Shown here: piece by piece, positions 55,671 through 64,000 of the stretch
How positions within the stretch are numbered: position 1 is the stretch's first letter
Layout: each line of letters starts with the position of its first letter
NCBI GenBank assembly: GCA_947290775.1
Contig: CAMYPM010000001.1
Location: 62,001-126,000 of the forward strand
DNA length: 64,000 bases
Source: an uncultured Bacteroidales bacterium
GTDB taxonomy: Bacteria; Bacteroidota; Bacteroidia; Bacteroidales; Porphyromonadaceae
Direction of reading: 5' to 3'
Translations under genes and position numbers: made by a program
Notes under the pieces: model-generated
What the model saw: the letters and a program-made list of their open reading frames with translations, nothing else
Told to the model about the DNA's origin: nothing
Database searches by the model: none

Positions 55671-56207
55671 ATGGATAAGATAACCTTACGTCGCAAGGTA
55701 AAAGAGCTGAACAAGCAGTACCTAAGTCGGGAAGCCTGCGCCACCGCTTCGCAGCGAATCTGCCAAGCCATAGAAGCGGATGAACACTTTCAGCAAGCGG
55801 ATCATATCGCTTTGTACCATGCTCTCCCTGATGAACCTGACCTCCAAGAGTTGCTCAACAAATATGCTACTCTAAAGAGTCTCTACCTACCGCGTGTGGA
55901 AGGCGATGATATCGCTTTTTACCACTACAAAGGGGAAGAAGAGCTTAGTGAAGGTAAGTACGGCATCAACGAGCCGACAGAAGAGAAAGCACATCGTATT
56001 GATCCGATGCGCTTAGAGCTTATAATTGTGCCGGGCATGGCTTTTACCAAAGAGGGTATTCGCTTGGGGCGTGGCAAGGCCTATTACGATCGCTTCCTTC
56101 CCCTTACTAAGGCATACCTTATAGGTACTACCTTCCGCTTTCGTATTTTTGATTATATTGCACATGATCATTGGGATATACCGATGAATACAATTATTAC
56201 TGATTAA
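55671..56207 (+). CDS. 5-formyltetrahydrofolate cyclo-ligase
   Basis: A 178-residue enzyme that converts 5-formyl-THF to 5,10-methenyl-THF with ATP. The start is ATG 55671 (MDKITLRRKVKELNKQYLS), 2 bp after the protease stop; a longer frame from 55596 would lie inside the protease gene. Family motifs are YHALPDEPDL, YLPRVEGDDIAFY, IVPGMAFTKEGIRLGRGKAYYDRFL. It is next to hutU, whose pathway feeds one-carbon folates. Confidence 0.92.
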   Translation: MDKITLRRKVKELNKQYLSREACATASQRICQAIEADEHFQQADHIALYHALPDEPDLQELLNKYATLKSLYLPRVEGDDIAFYHYKGEEELSEGKYGINEPTEEKAHRIDPMRLELIIVPGMAFTKEGIRLGRGKAYYDRFLPLTKAYLIGTTFRFRIFDYIAHDHWDIPMNTIITD

Positions 56208-56220
56208 ACTACTGACCGAT

Positions 56221-58218
56221 ATGAACAACAAGTTTACAACCTTTACACTGCCGGAGGAGCTACCCGAGTATCCTGCATTCCAAGAGGGAATTCGTCGCGC
56301 TCCCGATAGAGGGTACCGTCTAACCAAGTCCCAGACTCGTATTGCGCTGCGTAATGCTTTGCGCTATATACCCACTTCACTGCATGAAAAAATGGCTCCC
56401 GAGCTATTGGAAGAGCTGAAAACACGCGGTAAGATCTATGGGTATCGCTATCGTCCCGCCGGTGACCTTAAGGCTACAAGCATTGACGACTACAAAGGCA
56501 AGTGCCTTGCCGGTAAGGCGTTTCAGGTAATGATTCACAATAATCTTGCCTTTGATGTAGCCCTTTATCCGTACGAATTGGTTACCTATGGGGAAACAGG
56601 GCAAGTTTGTCAGAATTGGCTACAGTATCGCCTTATTATCCGTTATCTGGAAGAATTGACCGACGACACTACACTGGTGATGGAAAGTGGGCATCCGCTG
56701 GGCTTATTCAAGTCTAATCCCAATGCACCGCGTGTAATCATTACCAACTCAATGATGGTAGGTTTGTACGACAATATCGAAGATTGGGAAATTGCCGCAC
56801 AGATGGGCGTTGCCAACTATGGGCAGATGACCGCCGGCGGATGGATGTATATAGGTCCGCAGGGTATTGTACACGGTACGTTTAACACATTGCTCAATGC
56901 CGGGCGTAAGGTACTCCATATACCTACCGGAGGTAATCTTAGCGGCAAGCTCTTTGTGTCCAGTGGATTGGGCGGTATGAGCGGTGCTCAGCCCAAAGCT
57001 GCGGATATTGCAGGAGCGGTAAGCATTGTGGCTGAAGTGGACCAATCCCGTATCGATACACGTTACAGACAAGGTTGGGTAAAGCATGTAGCTCAGACGC
57101 TTGAAGAAGCTACCGAATTGGCTTTACAAGCACAAAAGAAGGGCGAAACATGCTCCATAGCTTATCACGGTAATGTGGTTGATCTGCTTGAATACTGCCT
57201 CGAAAAGAATATACATATCGATCTGTTGAGCGACCAAACCAGCTGCCACGCTGCGTACGAAGGCGGTTATTGCCCCGTTTCACTCAATTTTGAGGAACGT
57301 ACCAAGATGCTTAAGGAAGATCGCGAACGCTTCCATAAGGAAGTGGATAAGAGCCTTAAGCGTCATTTTGAAGCAATTCGTAAATTGGTGGCTAAAGGTA
57401 CCTACTTCTTTGACTATGGTAATGCCTTCATGAAAGCCGTTTACGACTCAGGCGTAAAGGATATCCTCCGCAACGGCGTGGATGATAAGGAAGGCTTCAT
57501 TTGGCCCAGCTACGTGGAAGATATTATGGGTCCTGAGCTGTTTGACTATGGTTATGGGCCGTTCCGCTGGGTTTGCTTGAGCAATAAGCCCGAAGATTTG
57601 CACAAAACCGATGTGGCTGCAATGGAATGCATCAATCCCGATCGTCGCGAACAGGATAGGGACAACTACATTTGGATCCGCGATGCTGAAAAGAATCAGC
57701 TTGTGGTGGGTACACAAGCACGTATTCTCTATCAGGATGCCCAGGGCCGTTTGGATATAGCACTTCGCTTCAACGAAATGGTACGCAACGGTGAGGTTGG
57801 ACCTATCATGCTGGGACGTGACCATCACGATGTGAGCGGTACCGATTCGCCTTTCCGCGAAACCGCCAACATACGTGACGGTAGTAACGTTATGGCGGAT
57901 ATGGCGGTACAGTGCTATGCCGGTAATGCAGCGCGCGGTATGAGCTTAGTCGCTTTGCACAATGGCGGTGGCGTAGGTATCGGCAAAGCCATTAACGGAG
58001 GCTTTGGCATGGTGCTTGATGGAAGTGAGCGCGTGGACGAAATCCTTAAGAGTGCCATGACTTGGGACGTAATGGGCGGTGTGGCTCGTCGTTCCTGGGC
58101 GCGCAACGAAAACGCTATGGAAACCTGTCGCACATTCAATCAAACGCATGCCGACGGGTATCATATCACTATGCCTTATTTGGCATCTGATGAGCTAATT
58201 GAACGTCTCATCCCCTAA
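56221..58218 (+). CDS. hutU: Urocanate hydratase (long form)
   Basis: A 665-residue NAD-containing enzyme of histidine breakdown (urocanate to imidazolonepropionate). It has ESGHPLGLFKSNP, QMTAGGWMYIGPQGIVHGT, GNLSGKLFVSSGLGGMSGAQ (NAD site), TYFFDYGNAFMKAVYDSG near 395, and a C-terminal GRDHHDVSGTDSPFRET. It is about 100 residues longer than the Pseudomonas type, as usual in Bacteroidota. hutH, hutI and the formiminotransferase are not in this window. A terminator follows. Confidence 0.95.
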   Translation: MNNKFTTFTLPEELPEYPAFQEGIRRAPDRGYRLTKSQTRIALRNALRYIPTSLHEKMAPELLEELKTRGKIYGYRYRPAGDLKATSIDDYKGKCLAGKAFQVMIHNNLAFDVALYPYELVTYGETGQVCQNWLQYRLIIRYLEELTDDTTLVMESGHPLGLFKSNPNAPRVIITNSMMVGLYDNIEDWEIAAQMGVANYGQMTAGGWMYIGPQGIVHGTFNTLLNAGRKVLHIPTGGNLSGKLFVSSGLGGMSGAQPKAADIAGAVSIVAEVDQSRIDTRYRQGWVKHVAQTLEEATELALQAQKKGETCSIAYHGNVVDLLEYCLEKNIHIDLLSDQTSCHAAYEGGYCPVSLNFEERTKMLKEDRERFHKEVDKSLKRHFEAIRKLVAKGTYFFDYGNAFMKAVYDSGVKDILRNGVDDKEGFIWPSYVEDIMGPELFDYGYGPFRWVCLSNKPEDLHKTDVAAMECINPDRREQDRDNYIWIRDAEKNQLVVGTQARILYQDAQGRLDIALRFNEMVRNGEVGPIMLGRDHHDVSGTDSPFRETANIRDGSNVMADMAVQCYAGNAARGMSLVALHNGGGVGIGKAINGGFGMVLDGSERVDEILKSAMTWDVMGGVARRSWARNENAMETCRTFNQTHADGYHITMPYLASDELIERLIP

Positions 58219-58231
58219 TTAAATTTCTACT

Positions 58232-58292
58232 AAGGGAGGACCCTTTCTGTGCAATTTGTAGTTACACAGAGTGTGGGTACTCCCTTGTTTTA
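58232..58292 (+). terminator. Terminator after hutU
   Basis: AAGGGAG at 58232-58238 pairs with CTCCCTT at 58280-58286, with an inner CTGTG/CACAG stem, followed by GTTTTAT. Confidence 0.7.
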
Positions 58293-58314
58293 TAACCTCA
58301 AATAAGCCAAGGCC

Positions 58315-59004
58315 ATGAAAAAAATTGTTGTACTTACAGGTGCCGGTATGAGTGCCGAAAGTGGTATCTCAACCTTCCGTGATAGTGATGGATTATGGGA
58401 AAACTACCCGGTGGAAGATGTCGCTTCCATAGAGGGCTTTGAGCGCAATCCCGAGTTGGTACTCAATTTCTACAATGAGCGCCGCCATGCCTATACCGAT
58501 TGCCAACCCAATCCGGGACACATAGGCTTAGCTGAGTTGGAAAAGCAGTACGATGTAACCATCATCACACAAAATGTAGACGATCTGCACGAGCGTGCCG
58601 GGAGCAGCAAGGTGATACATCTACATGGCGAACTGATGAAGAATCGAAGTGTAGCTAACGAATATAAGACCTACCCTGTAGATCCGAAGAATCCTGATCT
58701 GCACATAGGGGACTTAGCACCCGATGGACACCAGTTACGTCCCTTTATTGTATGGTTTGGTGAAGCGGTACCCATGATTAGTGTAGCTGCCCAAGAGGTG
58801 CAAAAAGCCGATATACTGGTAGTTATTGGTACCTCTCTCGTGGTCTATCCGGCAGCCGGACTGCTCTATTATGCTCCGCGGGAATGTCCGATCTATGTAA
58901 TTGATCCCAAGCCGGTAACTGTATCGTTGGAGAACAAGATTACGTACATATCCAAAGGAGCCTCCGAAGGGGTAAAGGAGTTAACTGCACTTCTGACCCG
59001 ATAA
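58315..59004 (+). CDS. cobB: Sir2-family NAD-dependent deacylase lacking the zinc cysteines
   Basis: A 229-residue sirtuin. NAD motifs are present: GAGMSAESGISTFRDSDGLW, TQNVDDLHERAG with the catalytic His in VIHLHGEL, and IGTSLVVYPAAGL. Where most sirtuins have two CxxC pairs, this one runs from HGELMKNRSVAN to LRPFIVWFGEAVP without any Cys. The Ala-Tyr-Arg layout (RRHAYTDCQPN) resembles SIRT5/CobB class III enzymes, which can remove acyl groups such as succinyl. Absence of zinc is known in Bacteroidota members. Confidence 0.9.
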   Translation: MKKIVVLTGAGMSAESGISTFRDSDGLWENYPVEDVASIEGFERNPELVLNFYNERRHAYTDCQPNPGHIGLAELEKQYDVTIITQNVDDLHERAGSSKVIHLHGELMKNRSVANEYKTYPVDPKNPDLHIGDLAPDGHQLRPFIVWFGEAVPMISVAAQEVQKADILVVIGTSLVVYPAAGLLYYAPRECPIYVIDPKPVTVSLENKITYISKGASEGVKELTALLTR

Positions 59005-59026
59005 TTCGCAATTAGGACCCTTCAAG

Positions 59027-60172
59027 ATGCGCAAAGTTCACAAGCAAAATCTAATCCTTGCTGCAATTTGTATTCTATTGATTGCAGGAGCCTCACTTTG
59101 GTCTATTCATTACCGCAAGCAGTGCTGGGAAATAAAAGGTACAGCTCCCGGTGCACTTACATTTGAGGGCGTAAGAGTGTACTTAGAGAACGAGCACTTA
59201 GGCCCTATCGACAGTGCTATAATTAGGGATAGTAAATTCAGATTTAGCGGTAAGTATTCACCACAATACGAATGTGAGCCACTACGCATTGTAGTGCGTG
59301 CACCGCATGCACATTATGTTTCCTTGGCAATCGTGGAGCCGAATACAAAGCTCACCGTCGATTTGAAAGATTTTAGTGCCAAGGGCACTCTGCTCAACGA
59401 GGATTTAGGCCAATACTTATATGATTGTGATTCGATAGAGGGCTACTATTACTCGGAGTTGCGCAAGCTCTCGTTGGAGGCTCTCGAGAGTCCGGTTCCC
59501 TTGAGTAGGCTAGATAGCCTCTACTTCTGTATGCAAAATGCCATTGTTGAGCGCTCTGAGAAGACGCTCCAAGTCCACCCCGATGATTTGGTGGGCGTGG
59601 AGGCTTTGGCTGCTATTTTAGTGCGTTCCAACTCAATCCCCTCGCTCAATATCAATGAGGTTATGAAGGATCTCGGTCCTAAAATCACTCAAAACAGACA
59701 TATCATAGAGCTACGAAAAGCCGCTATACGTGAGATGTTGACGAGAGAGGGAGCTCTCTTTACTGACGTTGAACTGGTGGACTCGCATGGGCATCCGGTC
59801 AAACTATCTAAGTATGCAGGGAAGGGAAAATATACCATTTTAGATTTTTGGGCCTCTTGGTGCAAGCCCTGCATAACCCAAATGGCTCTGCTCAATAAAC
59901 TCGCCGGTAAATATTCCACTGAGAAGTTGGACATAATTGGCATACATATAGGCGGCTCGTTGGAAGAGCTGCGTATAATGCGGCAAAAGCTCGTACTCAA
60001 TTGGCCTCAGCTATTAGATGAGGAGCGAAAGGCTGCCCAACAGTACAATGTAATGTTTATCCCCGAAGCTATCTTATTGGATCCTAATGGGTGTATCATA
60101 GCGCGAAATCTGGGTGGAAAGCAATTAATTGACACACTATCGCACTATTTAGATGACCCCGAGCTTCAGTAG
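59027..60172 (+). CDS. Thioredoxin-like (TlpA/AhpC) protein with DUF4369-type N-domain
   Basis: A 381-residue membrane-anchored or exported protein (helix about 9-27, LILAAICILLIAGASLWSI). Residues about 33-130 form a beta domain like DUF4369. After a helical middle, the thioredoxin fold starts GHPVKLSKYAGKGKYTILDFWASWCKPCITQM, with redox pair WCKPC near 285, and the cis-Pro equivalent in MFIPEAILLDPNG. Such proteins reduce periplasmic disulfides or cytochrome maturation partners. Its 3' end overlaps tadA by 20 bp. Confidence 0.88.
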   Translation: MRKVHKQNLILAAICILLIAGASLWSIHYRKQCWEIKGTAPGALTFEGVRVYLENEHLGPIDSAIIRDSKFRFSGKYSPQYECEPLRIVVRAPHAHYVSLAIVEPNTKLTVDLKDFSAKGTLLNEDLGQYLYDCDSIEGYYYSELRKLSLEALESPVPLSRLDSLYFCMQNAIVERSEKTLQVHPDDLVGVEALAAILVRSNSIPSLNINEVMKDLGPKITQNRHIIELRKAAIREMLTREGALFTDVELVDSHGHPVKLSKYAGKGKYTILDFWASWCKPCITQMALLNKLAGKYSTEKLDIIGIHIGGSLEELRIMRQKLVLNWPQLLDEERKAAQQYNVMFIPEAILLDPNGCIIARNLGGKQLIDTLSHYLDDPELQ

Positions 60173-60605
60173 TCTGGATGAGCGTTTTATGCGCCGTGCC
60201 TTGGAGGAGGCACAACTTGCTTTTGATGAGGGAGAGATCCCTATTGGCGCAGTAATTACAGATGGTAAAAGCGTCATTGCTTCGGCGCACAACATGGTGG
60301 AGCGACTCTGCGATATATCCGCCCATGCCGAGATGATTGCACTTTCTGCTGCTTCCCTACACTTTCGTAGTAAGTATTTGCCTCAATGCACACTTTACGT
60401 AACCATTGAACCATGTGCTATGTGTATGGGAGCTCTTCGATGGAGTCAGATCGGTCGTATCGTCTTTGGTGCAGAGGATACAAAAGCCGGGTACAAACGT
60501 TTTCAAACAGGCATTGAGCACCCCAAAGCTATTGTAGAGAGCGGATTGCTGGCGGACGAGGCGGCAGCCCTTATGCGTGGCTTTTTCGCGGCGCGCCGTC
60601 GGTAA
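60153..60605 (+). CDS. tadA: tRNA(adenine-34) deaminase
   Basis: A 150-residue zinc deaminase that makes inosine-34 in tRNA-Arg(ACG). The zinc motifs are HAEMIALSAAS and EPCAMCMGALRWSQIGRIVFGA; the start MTPSFSSLDERFMRRALEEAQLA is typical. The ATG lies inside the preceding gene, so the two are translationally coupled. Confidence 0.94.
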   Translation: MTPSFSSLDERFMRRALEEAQLAFDEGEIPIGAVITDGKSVIASAHNMVERLCDISAHAEMIALSAASLHFRSKYLPQCTLYVTIEPCAMCMGALRWSQIGRIVFGAEDTKAGYKRFQTGIEHPKAIVESGLLADEAAALMRGFFAARRR

Positions 60606-60615
60606 GCACCTACTT

Positions 60616-60703
60616 AAAAGGTTCTGATCTATGAATTAAAACATCTATACTTTTGAAATAAAAGATTCCTATGTTTCAAACAAAACATAGGAATCTTTTT
60701 TTG
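60616..60703. repeat. 88-bp intergenic element F (4 x 22 bp)
   Basis: Units start at 60616, 60638, 60660 and 60682 and alternate forward, reverse, forward, reverse. Units 3 and 4 form a near-perfect hairpin (AAAGATTCCTATGTTT with AAACATAGGAATCTTT) followed by a T-run, a usable terminator. The element lies between the convergent tadA and exonuclease genes. Confidence 0.92.
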
Positions 60704-60728
60704 AGCCTTTCTAAGTGGGTAACCGAGA

Positions 60729-61346
60729 TTACAAGCTGAGCAATCCGAAGCGATGAATGGAGGGGGTGGGTTGCTTTTTTAGTTCATTGTAAATCTCAAG
60801 GCACGACGAGGCATCCAGAGCTGCATAGTCGATTGCTTTCTGAGGCAACTCCTTCATTTCCCAGTTTGTCAGGCGCGAGCTCTTATTCATTCGTTTGCCA
60901 AAAATAATGGCATAAATATTTTTCAGACCAAGCTCTTTTATTCCGTAGGCAGGACATAACTGCTGAAGCTCCACAAAGCCTTGTGGGGTGATACTATGCT
61001 TGCGTCGTATGGCGCGACAATCATCTCTCAGACTTAGTCCCACTTTCAGTATATCGGGGGTCTCTAAAAAACGAATCATCGCCGGGGTAAAGCCGATCAA
61101 ATTGACTCTAAAAAGATAGGCTCGCTCTAAAGTAGCAATTTGTACTAAGGCTACATCATTCTGCACGCCCTTCTTAAAACTCGGCTTCGTCTCTGTATCA
61201 ATCCCGACTATACGCTGCCGATTGAGATAACGCATGGCAGCCGCAGCCTTCGGGCGGGTATCGACTATTTTGATTTGTCCGTTGAAATGTGCCTCTTCCT
61301 CCAAGGCATTTAGCTCCTCTTTCGATATAGTTGCTTTATAACTCAT
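60729..61346 (-). CDS. 3'-5' exonuclease (DnaQ/RNase D-like fold)
   Basis: A 205-residue DEDDy-type nuclease. Exo I is VGIDTETKPSF, Exo II is in KVGLSLRDDCRAIRR, and Exo III is the terminal YAALDASSCLEIYNELK. No HRDC or polymerase domain is attached. It may trim RNA or DNA 3' ends. It follows the DUF5063 gene by 4 bp in a three-gene leftward unit with asd. Confidence 0.88.
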   Translation of the reverse strand: MSYKATISKEELNALEEEAHFNGQIKIVDTRPKAAAAMRYLNRQRIVGIDTETKPSFKKGVQNDVALVQIATLERAYLFRVNLIGFTPAMIRFLETPDILKVGLSLRDDCRAIRRKHSITPQGFVELQQLCPAYGIKELGLKNIYAIIFGKRMNKSSRLTNWEMKELPQKAIDYAALDASSCLEIYNELKKQPTPSIHRFGLLSL

Positions 61347-61350
61347 TATC

Positions 61351-61995
61351 CTACAATTCCCCGGAGGAATGGTCTCTCAATAAATTATCTATGATTGCCT
61401 GCTCATCCGTATGGTGGTGATGGAGTAGGTCTACCGATGAACGTTTTGGAGCAAAGTCGTCCATAAGATCATCTTCCCGGTAATACAGCGCACGATGTAT
61501 TGCTCGTGTGACGGCCAGCAGACGATCTCCCCAATACTCAGTAAACAAAGCACAGCAAGTAGCTACTGCCGCAGGTAGGGCAACGATATTTTCCTCATTC
61601 ACTACAGCCAGTAGATTGGCTACAGGCTGATACACATCTGCCAGACACTCACTAATAGTGGCATGCAACGGCTCCACTGAGTAGCGCATGTCGTCACCTT
61701 GTGCTTCGAGGAATTCATCTTGTTCTGCCAGTAGCAGCTTGAGGTTTTCTCTCAGTTCCTCATAAGCCGCTTCGGTAACCGCTTCGGGTGCCGCTTCAAA
61801 CAGGTCGTTATTCTCCTCTGCCTCATCGCAGAGCATAAGCGTCTTCAGATAGAGTAAGGGAGAAAGGTGCAGTAAACGGTTTAGCAGCTCCTCCCTCGCT
61901 AAAGCACCGGCTTGTTGTAGCGCAGTACAAAAGGGTACCGCCACAGTAACGAACTCAATCAGCGAAGGCGAATAATCACTCTTTTGCATAATCAA
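61351..61995 (-). CDS. DUF5063-family protein
   Basis: A 214-residue mostly helical acidic protein, [20 protein letters not shown] at its start, with [16 protein letters not shown] and [21 protein letters not shown] further on. It resembles the DUF5063 proteins found beside asd and the exonuclease in Bacteroidales. No function known. Its start overlaps the asd stop by 4 bp (ATGA). Confidence 0.75.
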   Translation of the reverse strand: MIMQKSDYSPSLIEFVTVAVPFCTALQQAGALAREELLNRLLHLSPLLYLKTLMLCDEAEENNDLFEAAPEAVTEAAYEELRENLKLLLAEQDEFLEAQGDDMRYSVEPLHATISECLADVYQPVANLLAVVNEENIVALPAAVATCCALFTEYWGDRLLAVTRAIHRALYYREDDLMDDFAPKRSSVDLLHHHHTDEQAIIDNLLRDHSSGEL

Positions 61996-62999
61996 AGACC
62001 CTTATTGGCAATAAGCCACTCAGCTATTTGTAGGGCATTAAGCGCAGCACCTTTGCGTATCTGGTCTGCTACACACCAAAAATTAATAGCCGTAGGATCT
62101 GCCAAATCTTGACGTATACGTCCCACGAAAACTTCGTTGCGCCCGGCTATAGGTAGTGGAGTCGGATAGCCGTTAGGCTTAGCCTCATCTATCACTACAA
62201 TACCCTCCTTCTCGGCAAATGCCTTTCGCGCTGCCTCTACACTTATGGGCTTTTCGCCCTTTGCCCAAATAGCTTCACTATGGGCGCGCATAACCGGTAC
62301 ACGTACACAAGTAGCACTCACGGCAACCTCACTATGCAGGATCTTTTTAGTCTCGTGATACATTTTCAGCTCCTCTTTGGTATAATCTCCATCGGCAAAT
62401 ACATCAATATGAGGGATTACATTGAAAAGTAGTTGCTGAGAGAACTTCGCTACTTTCAGAGGGCTTTGGGCTGCATAGTCCTTTACTTGCTGCTCCAACT
62501 CGGCCATGCCCATTGCGCCGGCTCCGCTTGCCGCTTGATAAGTAGCGACATGCACTTGCGTTAAGGGAGATATGGCATTTAGAGCATCCAAAGCAACTAC
62601 CATTTGAATGGTAGAGCAGTTGGGATTGGCAATGATGTGTTTAGGGCACGTTAAAGCATCTTTGGGATTGACCTCCGGTACTACAAGGGGAACCTCGGCA
62701 TCCATTCTAAAGGCAGACGAATTATCAATCATTAGCGTACCAAAGCGAGTGATGGTAGAGGCAAAGGCACGTGACGTATCGCCACCGGCAGAAACGAATG
62801 CAATATCTATATCCTTAAAGGCATCATTATCTTGTAGCTCCTCTACTACACAGCTTTGCCCCATTACTTGGTACTGCTGTCCGGCGCTACGGAACGACCC
62901 AAAGAGCCGTACCTGGTCACACGGAAAGCTTCGCTCATTCAGCAAATCAATAAAGGTCTGCCCTACAGCACCTGATGCTCCTACTATTGCTATTTTCAT
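61992..62999 (-). CDS. asd: Aspartate-semialdehyde dehydrogenase
   Basis: A 335-residue NADP enzyme of lysine, threonine, methionine and diaminopimelate synthesis. It has the N-terminal [14 protein letters not shown], the [11 protein letters not shown] segment, the catalytic Cys in [15 protein letters not shown], and the active-site [14 protein letters not shown] with its His. First gene of a three-gene leftward unit, divergent from the gene at 63086 across 86 bp. Confidence 0.96.
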   Translation of the reverse strand: MKIAIVGASGAVGQTFIDLLNERSFPCDQVRLFGSFRSAGQQYQVMGQSCVVEELQDNDAFKDIDIAFVSAGGDTSRAFASTITRFGTLMIDNSSAFRMDAEVPLVVPEVNPKDALTCPKHIIANPNCSTIQMVVALDALNAISPLTQVHVATYQAASGAGAMGMAELEQQVKDYAAQSPLKVAKFSQQLLFNVIPHIDVFADGDYTKEELKMYHETKKILHSEVAVSATCVRVPVMRAHSEAIWAKGEKPISVEAARKAFAEKEGIVVIDEAKPNGYPTPLPIAGRNEVFVGRIRQDLADPTAINFWCVADQIRKGAALNALQIAEWLIANKGL

Positions 63000-63085
63000 T
63001 GTTCTTCTCGGTTTTTAGTTTTATCTTCGCAGTGAGCTTACAGTAAGCCCCTACAATTGCTACAAATTTACTTACTTTGAGTGAA

Positions 63086-64000
63086 ATGACTATTGCACAC
63101 ACTTGCAGAACCTCTATGCTGGGTGCCTATATAGGGTGCATGATAGTGCTTTTGCTTTCTGCCGGAGCTCTCAAGGCTGATGAGTGGAAAGTGCGTTTTG
63201 CAGACTCAACCAAGCTACATACACCCCCTTGGCGTGGCTCTCTCTCCTCTTTTTCACTCACAGAAGAGGGATTAACACTGCAAATTGCTCACCCAAAGCG
63301 CTCCTACAATAGAGCTTTCTTATCTACTATACTTAAAGAAACTCCCAATTGCTCTTGGGGAGGCTCCATAACCTTCGACTTCTTACCCTCAGTGCAAAAT
63401 AGGATCGTACTGCTGCTATATCCCTATAGGGCCATTCGCAATAGTGCAGGTAACGAAGAAAAGGACTGGGTGGCCCTCGAAGTGGGTGCTAATAATCCGC
63501 CTCTTCTTGTTACACTTACCGCCGAAGAGATGCCCGAAGGATATTATCGGATAGGGACTACCAAGTCTCTTTTGGGGGATGGACTCAGCTATCCCTACAC
63601 GAGTAATATGAATCGCATCGATTGGCGCATCAATAAAGATGCCACCGGCCATTGGCAGCTCTATCTGAATACATACAACGATCTCAAAAATGAATTTCGT
63701 TTGATTGGAGAAGCTTCATTGCCGCAGAGTGCTTACTCAAGTAAACGAAAGGCATTTACCACGGCACTCGCCTTCGTATGCAGCAAAACGAATGCAGCCG
63801 ACCGCTTGAGCATCCATGAGCTTAGCTTTGCCGACGAGCCACTTACGCCCAGTATCAGCAGTACGCAAGAGTCTATTATTGCGGATATGAAGCTCTCGGA
63901 GCATGCCATTTCACTACTATGCCGTGATACACCCGACATTAGTAAAGCCTCATTTGAGATCACTCCGCCTAAGGAGGCACTACCGGGCACAGTCCAAAAG
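63086..64000 (+). CDS. Secreted protein of unknown function (C-terminus beyond window)
   Basis: An open frame of 305 codons runs from ATG 63086 to the edge. A signal peptide is likely (hydrophobic MLGAYIGCMIVLLLSAGALKA near residues 11-31). The rest is beta-rich, with RGSLSSFSLTEEGLTLQI and RIDWRINKDATGHWQLYL, like the N-terminal jelly-roll part of large Bacteroidota surface proteins, some of which carry lamin-tail domains and T9SS signals further on. That link is a guess, because the C-terminus is cut off. Confidence 0.6.
   Translation, partial: MTIAHTCRTSMLGAYIGCMIVLLLSAGALKADEWKVRFADSTKLHTPPWRGSLSSFSLTEEGLTLQIAHPKRSYNRAFLSTILKETPNCSWGGSITFDFLPSVQNRIVLLLYPYRAIRNSAGNEEKDWVALEVGANNPPLLVTLTAEEMPEGYYRIGTTKSLLGDGLSYPYTSNMNRIDWRINKDATGHWQLYLNTYNDLKNEFRLIGEASLPQSAYSSKRKAFTTALAFVCSKTNAADRLSIHELSFADEPLTPSISSTQESIIADMKLSEHAISLLCRDTPDISKASFEITPPKEALPGTVQK

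Overview
This window reads as a chromosomal segment of a Bacteroidales bacterium, most like Porphyromonas. The reasons are: repeated use of the Bacteroidota -7 promoter motif TAnnTTTG; weak or absent Shine-Dalgarno sites; a leucine-rich repeat protein with a C-terminus like a type IX secretion signal; a C69 dipeptidase; the long form of urocanate hydratase; a zinc-less sirtuin; and the gene order rpsF-rpsR-rplI. The genus is inferred from family resemblance, not from a marker search.

Layout. 1-13.6 kb: a Na/Pi cotransporter running off the left edge, a TGS/uridine-kinase-like protein, a tight leftward operon (ruvX, def, TPR protein, ABC-F ATPase, sensor kinase), then a DEAD-box helicase/ROK regulator pair and a greA/HIT pair. 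14-20 kb: cell-surface and wall genes (C69 dipeptidase, secreted LRR protein, PBP4-type carboxypeptidase) and a sugar permease. 20.7-24 kb: tRNA-Cys, a YidE-type transporter and the ribosomal operon rpsF-rpsR-rplI. 24-29.4 kb: a five-gene leftward operon (SPOR lipoprotein, murB, a metallo-beta-lactamase/LipB fusion, zinc peptidase, flippase). 29.4-32.6 kb: a probable small RNA locus, a HAD phosphatase, a coiled-coil lipoprotein and rsmI. 32.68-35.07 kb: an inverted-repeat-bounded mobile unit with a truncated ISAs1-type transposase and an esterase-like passenger. 35-45.5 kb: eno, GlsB-like protein, secreted phosphatase/nuclease, two divergent regulators, a stress-protein fusion, argS, mnmA, an AlkD-like protein and a sugar transferase. 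45.5-50 kb: an AT-rich acquired region with a DUF262/DUF1524 nuclease of the GmrSD type, several perfect inverted repeats and a broken tyrosine integrase. 50-60.6 kb: a long rightward run (NfeD, slipin, glycosyltransferase, apbE, dCMP deaminase, C-terminal processing protease, 5-formyl-THF cyclo-ligase, hutU, sirtuin, thioredoxin-like protein, tadA). 60.7-64 kb: exonuclease, DUF5063 protein and asd leftward, and a secreted protein running off the right edge.

The most unusual signal is a family of six intergenic elements (3348, 13862, 20399, 24058, 44671, 60616). Each is 88 bp long, built of four contiguous degenerate 22-bp units with no spacers. The units have an A-tract and a T-tract about 11 bp apart and occur in mixed orientation. 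All six lie between genes, three of them between convergent genes, and none between divergent genes. A seventh locus, next to the first, holds five 22-bp units of a different palindromic sequence. The fixed size, the fixed period and the A/T-tract phasing suggest a selected DNA or RNA structure (bend, terminator or protein-binding array) rather than random microsatellite growth.
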